From Gorillibacterium massiliense (lineage in GTDB: Bacteria > Bacillota > Bacilli > Paenibacillales > NBRC-103111): a stretch of 44,130 nucleotides of DNA. Below are positions 39,148-44,130 of the stretch, piece by piece. Made by a program: the position numbers and the translations under genes. Below the pieces are notes generated by a model. That model saw nothing but the letters and a program-made list of their open reading frames with translations. It was not told where the DNA came from and did no database searches. The stretch's first letter is position 1. Every line of letters starts with the position of its first letter. The stretch is taken from positions 1 to 44,130 of the forward strand of contig NZ_CBQR020000120.1 of assembly GCF_000455485.1 (NCBI RefSeq), written 5' to 3'.

Positions 39148-40320
39148 CTAAAAATAGCTGACTTTGATCGTCTTCCCCATGCCCTTCAGGTGCGTGGCCA
39201 ACTCGTCTACCAGCCGCATTTTGATATTGAAGTCGATAGGGAGATCCTGGTTCTGATGGGCCGGATTGACCGCTCTGCCGACGAAAAAATTGATGTCAGT
39301 GGCCTCCTCGAACAACAGCCTGGCGATTTGCGAAGCCCCGTCTTTTTTCAGGCTCCAGATCCCATAGGATTCGTTGTCCGCCAGGTAATCCTTGGCGTAA
39401 CTCAACACCCTGTTGATCGTGATTACCCCTTCCGTCACCAAATCCACTCCGTCAATGACGGCGGTCGGCGGGATATCCGGATCAGGGTACTCCAGATTCG
39501 GCACGAGCTTCCTGTTCAAATATTCCGCTGCGATCGATGACGTGGTGCCGCCGCAAACGATGTGTTTGCCCTCCTTCGAGAAAAAGAGCGACATCATCCG
39601 GCTGCAGTCGTTGCGGTTGGCAGGCGGACCGATGATCAGGTTCATCGGCTCTCTTTTCCGGACGCGGATGGCGCATACACTGGTGTCGTCGCCTGGTTTG
39701 CCGCCGTAGAGCTTGCTGCATTCATCGAGCAGAATCGTCGCAAGGGTCTTTGCGGTAAACCCGACATGGCAGAGAGGCTCCATGTAAGTGATGATTTCTT
39801 TCCGATCCCAGCCGAAATTGAGAGAAAGCCCGACGCCGGCGTGAATGGCTCCATCGCTGACGGTGAGCATAATATCGTTTTCCCGCAGGGCGATCCGGGA
39901 ATGGTAGGCGGTTTTGCCGCCGATGGTCAGCTCGGTTACGGGAATCTCCTGATGGACTCCGTCGCGGAGCAGCATAACCATGGGATTGTCGTACTGGATG
40001 ATCTCCGCTTCCTCGTTGTTCACAATGCGGATAATGGTAAAAGTAGAATAGGCGACGCCCCGGACCGAACATACGGGTAAGGTCGCCGCGATGGTTGTGA
40101 CGCAATCCTCGATACCGAGGCCCTCCGCCATCATCGTCGAGATGATTTTCGCCGTCAGCGTCGATAAAATGTTGGCTTTCACGCCGCTTCCCAAGCCGTC
40201 CGCAAGAACCATAATGGTCGAATTTTCGTCCTGATGAACGATATCTATGTGATCACCGCATAACTGTTCCCCGTGCTTGTTGATGCTTTGCCAGCCGATA
40301 TCCAGACAGAGATTATTCAT
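39148..40320 (-). CDS. SpoIIE-like PP2C phosphatase
   Basis: A 390-aa protein with a SpoIIE/PP2C-type fold: VLADGLGSGVKAN (metal-binding Asp), TVSDGAIHAGVG and GKPGDDTSVCAIRV (third metal Asp pair). It would dephosphorylate serine or threonine, perhaps an anti-sigma-type antagonist. The C-terminal 180 residues (NLIIGPPANRNDCSRMM ...) have no family I recognise. It overlaps the sensory hydrogenase gene by 8 bases. In known [FeFe] group C systems the sensor hydrogenase is genetically linked to such a phosphatase, suggesting a hydrogen-responsive pathway. Its stop is at the right end of the MITE-like element. Confidence 0.85.
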   Translation of the reverse strand: MNNLCLDIGWQSINKHGEQLCGDHIDIVHQDENSTIMVLADGLGSGVKANILSTLTAKIISTMMAEGLGIEDCVTTIAATLPVCSVRGVAYSTFTIIRIVNNEEAEIIQYDNPMVMLLRDGVHQEIPVTELTIGGKTAYHSRIALRENDIMLTVSDGAIHAGVGLSLNFGWDRKEIITYMEPLCHVGFTAKTLATILLDECSKLYGGKPGDDTSVCAIRVRKREPMNLIIGPPANRNDCSRMMSLFFSKEGKHIVCGGTTSSIAAEYLNRKLVPNLEYPDPDIPPTAVIDGVDLVTEGVITINRVLSYAKDYLADNESYGIWSLKKDGASQIARLLFEEATDINFFVGRAVNPAHQNQDLPIDFNIKMRLVDELATHLKGMGKTIKVSYF

Positions 40321-41986
40321 CTTCGATCGACTTCTTTAGCTTGGTTAAAGCGATTTTCGTTTCGGCGACGGTTTCGCCTAGTAGAGAGGCAATTTCCTGT
40401 ACGACTCTCATCTGCTTCTCCACCACCTTGTCAGCTATGTCTACGGTTTGCCGGTTGAAGCTTTCTTTGCGGACCCGGTCCTTCTCCAAATCCGTGATAT
40501 CTCTCAAGATGCCAATCAAAATGCGGTACTCCTTATCGTAGATGATCGTTTCTTCCACATAGCGTTCGTACTCGGCCAAATATCGTTTGCGGTCTCGGAT
40601 GCTTCTGCCGGTGGATCTGACGGTCTGAAAATCCTTCGGGTCCAACAGTCGGACAATAGGCTCGCCCATGACTTCCGCGGCACTGCGCAGATTTAGGATC
40701 CGTCTGGCGGCGACGTTGATCTGTTGCACTTCCAAATCCTCGTTCAGCACGATGATCCCATTGGGCGTATTGTGAATGATATTTTCCGAAAAGCTCTCCG
40801 CCTTGTCCTTCAAGAACGGGAGGCACATGGAAAGATTGGCTTTTCCCTGATAGACGGCAGACGCCTTGTCGCGGCAGGTGTTGTAACCGCACGAGCCACA
40901 GTTCAGCTCATGCTCCCGCTTGGATTTGCCCATTTTCCGGAGAATTGCCTCGATCTCATCCACTCCGGGCGCAGATGGCTTTGGTCCGGGAATCACACCG
41001 TGTTTATACATCAACTCTGGAGGCAGAGTATCTACCGGGAAATCCTTCTTTCCGGCGTAAGTCGCTACCTGATTGTAAGACCGCACGGGAGCGCGCTGCG
41101 CTTTTCCCATGACCGGTCCCCCGATACAGCTGCCTGTGCAGGCGGACATTTCGATAAAGCAGCGGCTCAGGTTCCCTTCCCCGATATCCTCCAAAGCCGC
41201 CATGCAATTTTCCACGCCGTCAATGGCCATATAGCTGTAATCCTCGCGGCTTTTGAGCATTGTCTTCAAAATGCCGCCCGTCGTCGGGAAGAACCGTGCC
41301 CGGCTTTCCTCCGTTTGGTCCATGCCGGCTTCCAAGCGGATGTTCTCCGCCTCCAGCCACTGGCTTAGCTCCTCAAAGGTCATGGCGCAATCCACTGCGC
41401 CACCCGATTTTTCAGCCTCATCTTTTTTTGATAGACATGGCCCGATAAAAACCGTTTTCGCCCCGGGAATACGCCGTTTAATATCCAAGCAGTGAGCGAC
41501 CATGGGAGAAACGACATCCGCAAGATAAGGCAGTGCCTTGGGATAATAGGTTTGAATAAGCAAATTGACCGAAGGACAACAGGAGGATATCACGATGTCT
41601 CTTCGGCCTTCATTCAGCATCCGGTCGTATTCTTTTTTAACCATCGTCGCCCCAATGGCGGTCTCTTCAGCTCCAGCAAATCCAAGCTTTTTCAGCGCCG
41701 CTTCAATGGGGGCGATCCCCACTCCGTAATGGGCAACAAAAGAAGGGGCCATGCTGGCGACGACTGGTTCGTCGCCGCCGAGCATAACCCTGGCCATTTC
41801 GGTAGAATCTGCGATTTCCTTTGCATTTTGCGGGCAAACCACAAAGCACTTGCCGCACAGGATGCATTCGTCTTCCACTATATGTGCTTGATTACCGGAA
41901 AAGCGGATGGATTTGACTGGACAGTGGCGGATGCATTTGTAACAGTTTTTGCAGTTGGACTTTTTCAAATTAAGAAACTTCGTCAT
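40313..41986 (-). CDS. Sensory [FeFe]-hydrogenase with PAS domain (HydS-like)
   Basis: A 557-aa multidomain protein: two N-terminal 4Fe-4S clusters (CKNCYKCIRHCP, CILCGKCFVVCP), an H-cluster domain with L1 ISSCCPSV, L2 IGPCLSKK and L3 MSACTGSCIGGP, an iron-sulfur module (LNCGSCGYNTCRDKA ... MCLP), then a PAS domain (IIHNTPNGIIVLNEDLEVQQIN) and a C-terminal coiled helix. H-cluster cysteines are retained but L3 is Ser-rich, as in group C sensors. It probably senses H2 and signals through the PAS domain to the overlapping phosphatase gene. GAGGTG lies 8 nt before the ATG. Confidence 0.85.
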   Translation of the reverse strand: MTKFLNLKKSNCKNCYKCIRHCPVKSIRFSGNQAHIVEDECILCGKCFVVCPQNAKEIADSTEMARVMLGGDEPVVASMAPSFVAHYGVGIAPIEAALKKLGFAGAEETAIGATMVKKEYDRMLNEGRRDIVISSCCPSVNLLIQTYYPKALPYLADVVSPMVAHCLDIKRRIPGAKTVFIGPCLSKKDEAEKSGGAVDCAMTFEELSQWLEAENIRLEAGMDQTEESRARFFPTTGGILKTMLKSREDYSYMAIDGVENCMAALEDIGEGNLSRCFIEMSACTGSCIGGPVMGKAQRAPVRSYNQVATYAGKKDFPVDTLPPELMYKHGVIPGPKPSAPGVDEIEAILRKMGKSKREHELNCGSCGYNTCRDKASAVYQGKANLSMCLPFLKDKAESFSENIIHNTPNGIIVLNEDLEVQQINVAARRILNLRSAAEVMGEPIVRLLDPKDFQTVRSTGRSIRDRKRYLAEYERYVEETIIYDKEYRILIGILRDITDLEKDRVRKESFNRQTVDIADKVVEKQMRVVQEIASLLGETVAETKIALTKLKKSIEDE

Positions 41987-42009
41987 CCCGCATTCACCTC
42001 GCTGTTCCC

Positions 42010-42249
42010 CTACAATCGGCTCAATACCTCGTCCTCGAAAAACGATTTCGTCGTTTCAGGCTTGACCGAAAACGGCTCTTCACCGATTTTGACGGATACA
42101 CCGTTCATGCAATTGCCCATGCAAAAGGTGCCGGCCAGTTCAACTTTATCCACCAGATTGTTTTCCGCGACGAGAAACTGCAGTTCCTCCACGATCTGTC
42201 TGGAGCCCTTCAGATGGCAGGAGCTGCCGATACAGATGGTTATTTTCAT
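42010..42249 (-). CDS. Thioredoxin-like [2Fe-2S] ferredoxin
   Basis: A 79-aa protein with a NuoE/HydC-like thioredoxin fold. Four cysteines: IGSSCHLKGS and FCMGNCMNG, with the first pair giving CIGSSC; it binds one [2Fe-2S] cluster. Such short proteins stand next to sensory and bifurcating hydrogenases and transfer electrons. GGGAGG lies 8 nt before the ATG. It is 23 bp upstream of the sensory hydrogenase, so the two are cotranscribed. Confidence 0.85.
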   Translation of the reverse strand: MKITICIGSSCHLKGSRQIVEELQFLVAENNLVDKVELAGTFCMGNCMNGVSVKIGEEPFSVKPETTKSFFEDEVLSRL

Positions 42250-42304
42250 CGTTCAAAGCCTCCCATATCTTCACAAGTGAACGACGGCTTTGCCGTCTCC
42301 TGGC

Positions 42305-43054
42305 TTATTCGTAATCGAAAACGTTCACCCAATGCAGGAGGAACTCCCGCTCTTCCGGTTTGCCTTTGACCAGCTGAGCTGCTGCTACCAGCGGCAGCCA
42401 TTTTTGCACATACTCTTTCGCGGTGCCGCTTTTGGAGCAGAACAGCTCCATATACCGGTCTGCCATCCTGATATCCCCTGCCAGCCAGAATAGCATGTAA
42501 GTGTGGGCTGCATCAGCGGACGCATTGCCCTGACTCGCATGGGACCAATCCAGAATGTAAGGAATGCCTTCCTCTGTAATCAGGATATTGGTCGGGTTGA
42601 AATCGCCGTGGCAAACCTTGTTATGTTTCGGCATGGCATCCAGGCGGGTGAAAAGATCATAACGTGTCGTTGCATCCAAATTAGTCTCGGAAATTTTGCG
42701 GATCATCTTGTCCTGCAGCTTGTTTAAGAGCGGCGCTTTTTGAGCGTGAACCTCGACTTGCAAATTCACGAAAAGCTCCAAATACTCCTCTAAGCGATCG
42801 GGAGCTTCCGCCATGAGCCGCGCCAACGTCTTGCCTTTGACGAACTCTGTGACGATGGCCCATTTCCCCTCGACGAGACCGACATCGAGCAGCGCCGGAA
42901 CGTGCAGCGCCGTTTCCTCGACTCTCGCATGGTTGAGCGCTTCGTTCAGGATATCCGCTTTGGAATATGCCTTATCGAACACTTTGATCGCCAAATTCCC
43001 ATCATGATAAACCGTTTTGGACGTGTGGACCGCAATGACCTTTTCTAATTTCAA
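42305..43054 (-). CDS. APH-family phosphotransferase in the hydrogenase cluster
   Basis: A 249-aa kinase-fold protein with VCHGDFNPTNILI (catalytic HGD and Asn) and PYILDWSHASQGN (metal Asp). The N-terminal GNLAIKVF holds the ATP-binding Lys. It starts at TTG, with GAGGAGGGG 6 nt upstream, a start used because no ATG follows it closely. Substrate unknown; a kinase inside a hydrogenase-AdhE block is unexpected. A hairpin near 42280 (GACGGC/GCCGTC) lies between it and the ferredoxin gene. Confidence 0.8.
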   Translation of the reverse strand: MKLEKVIAVHTSKTVYHDGNLAIKVFDKAYSKADILNEALNHARVEETALHVPALLDVGLVEGKWAIVTEFVKGKTLARLMAEAPDRLEEYLELFVNLQVEVHAQKAPLLNKLQDKMIRKISETNLDATTRYDLFTRLDAMPKHNKVCHGDFNPTNILITEEGIPYILDWSHASQGNASADAAHTYMLFWLAGDIRMADRYMELFCSKSGTAKEYVQKWLPLVAAAQLVKGKPEEREFLLHWVNVFDYE

Positions 43055-43067
43055 CCCTTTCCCCTCC

Positions 43068-44130
43068 TCAAGCTTCTTCGGCTGTACCGTAATAAGCGTT
43101 CAGATACATGGTCTTGATTTCGCTAAACAGCGGATAACGGGGATTAGCTCCTGTGCATTGATCGTCAAAAGCCTGCTCCACCATGTCATCCAGGCGATCG
43201 AGGAAATTTTTCTCCTCTATGCCGTATTCACGGATGGTTTTCTTGATGCCCACTTGAGCTTTCAAGTCGTTGATGGCTACAATCAAGTTTTCCAGCTTCT
43301 CTTCATCGGTCACGCCGCCGAGCTTCAAATAATCGGCGATTTCTGCGTAGCGTGCCAAGGTGTGCGGATGGTCGTATTGCGAAAAAGTACCCATTTTCGT
43401 CGGAACTTCCGCCGCATTGAAGCGAAGCACCTTATCGATCAAGAGCGCGTTTGCTACGCCGTGAGGCAGATGGTGGAAAGCACCCAATTTGTGTCCCATC
43501 GAGTGGCAAACTCCCAGGAATGCATTAGCGAAGGCCATACCGGCCATGGTGGCGGCGTTAGCCATCTTTTCCCGAGCAACCGGATCGTTCGGGCCGTTGT
43601 CGTAAGCGCGCGGCAGGTATTCGAAGATCATTTTGATGGCGCGCAAGGCCAAGCTGTCGGTGTAATCGGTAGCCAGCATGGCCGCATAAGCTTCGAGAGC
43701 ATGGGTCAATGCATCGATACCGGAAGCGCTGGTCAGCCCTTTCGGAGCGTTCATCATCATATCGGCATCGACGATAGCCATGTTCGGCATGAGCTCATAG
43801 TCAGCCAACGGATATTTGACGCCCGTTTGTTCGTCGGTGATAACGGCAAAAGGAGTAACCTCGGAGCCGGTACCAGCGGAAGTCGGAACCGCGATAAAGT
43901 ACGCTTTTTCGCCCATTTTCGGGAAGGTGTACACCCGTTTGCGGATATCCATGAAGCGCATAGCCATGTCCATGAAGTCAGCTTCGGGATGCTCGTACAT
44001 CACCCACATGATCTTGGCCGCGTCCATCGCGGATCCGCCGCCCAAGGCAATGATGCAGTCCGGTTCAAAAGCGGCCATCTGACCGGCGCCTTCTTTCGCA
44101 CATGCGAGGGAAGGATCGGGAGCCACATCG
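43068..44130 (-). CDS. adhE: Bifunctional aldehyde-alcohol dehydrogenase AdhE, C-terminal part
   Basis: About 354 residues, open to the window edge. It matches the Fe-dependent alcohol dehydrogenase half of AdhE: IALGGGSAMDAAKIMWVMYEHPEA would span residues near the NAD loop (GGGS), then VPTSAGTGSEVTPFAVI, SGIDALTHALEAY, and the iron-binding HSMGHKLGAFHHLPHG. AdhE reduces acetyl-CoA to ethanol, recycling NADH in anaerobic growth. Only the C-terminal half is visible, so a lone iron-ADH is not excluded, but EHPEADF wording favours AdhE. It sits 13 bp upstream of the phosphotransferase start and is likely Rex-regulated. Confidence 0.85.
   Translation of the reverse strand, partial: DVAPDPSLACAKEGAGQMAAFEPDCIIALGGGSAMDAAKIMWVMYEHPEADFMDMAMRFMDIRKRVYTFPKMGEKAYFIAVPTSAGTGSEVTPFAVITDEQTGVKYPLADYELMPNMAIVDADMMMNAPKGLTSASGIDALTHALEAYAAMLATDYTDSLALRAIKMIFEYLPRAYDNGPNDPVAREKMANAATMAGMAFANAFLGVCHSMGHKLGAFHHLPHGVANALLIDKVLRFNAAEVPTKMGTFSQYDHPHTLARYAEIADYLKLGGVTDEEKLENLIVAINDLKAQVGIKKTIREYGIEEKNFLDRLDDMVEQAFDDQCTGANPRYPLFSEIKTMYLNAYYGTAEEA

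Overview
The window looks like chromosomal DNA from a facultatively anaerobic, spore-former-type member of the Firmicutes, most likely Paenibacillaceae. Pointers are strong GGAGG ribosome sites, TTG and GTG starts, a ydaO-type c-di-AMP riboswitch, a CsoR/CopZ copper pair, Rex, a SpoIIE-type phosphatase, a futalosine-pathway menaquinone pair and a fermentative hydrogenase/AdhE cluster. This is inference from content; there is no rRNA to confirm it.

Layout. 1-5320: accessory genes (partial sugar-nucleotide transferase, metallo-beta-lactamase-fold hydrolase, acetyltransferase, nucleotidyltransferase plus phosphotransferase pair, a GntR remnant, P-loop kinase, HIT protein). 5322-9247: AT-rich single-gene units, all on the minus strand, separated by structured repeats of 139-187 bp with the architecture of integron attC sites. 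Four unit junctions obey the integron rule exactly: the first bases of each unit are complementary to its own 3' site. No integrase is visible. 9542-11631: acetyltransferase and mqnB-mqnD.

11779-25497: a seven-gene minus-strand operon encoding a secreted vWA receptor-like protein, a tubulin/FtsZ-like GTPase, a large unknown protein, a membrane vWA protein, a beta-rich unknown, a zinc-ribbon TRAFAC-type GTPase and a membrane-anchored GTPase-associated (GAP1-like) protein. Divergent to it lie an overlooked 52-aa membrane peptide and a zinc-ribbon membrane protein. This looks like a membrane-linked NTP-dependent signalling or conflict system and is, with the cassette array, the main object of interest.

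27096-35684: a divergent polysaccharide deacetylase, copZ-csoR with its operator inside the promoter, lipoproteins, a KamA-type aminomutase under a c-di-AMP riboswitch (a plausible compatible-solute switch), a large beta-helix protein with a C-terminal M15-like peptidase domain, a decayed LuxR-type regulator, and a beta-lactamase-family hydrolase. 35898-44130: Rex and a LysR regulator, convergent to a run of [FeFe]-hydrogenase, SpoIIE-like phosphatase, sensory hydrogenase with PAS domain, thioredoxin-like ferredoxin, phosphotransferase and adhE (cut by the window end). A MITE-like palindrome fills the gap between the phosphatase and hydrogenase genes.
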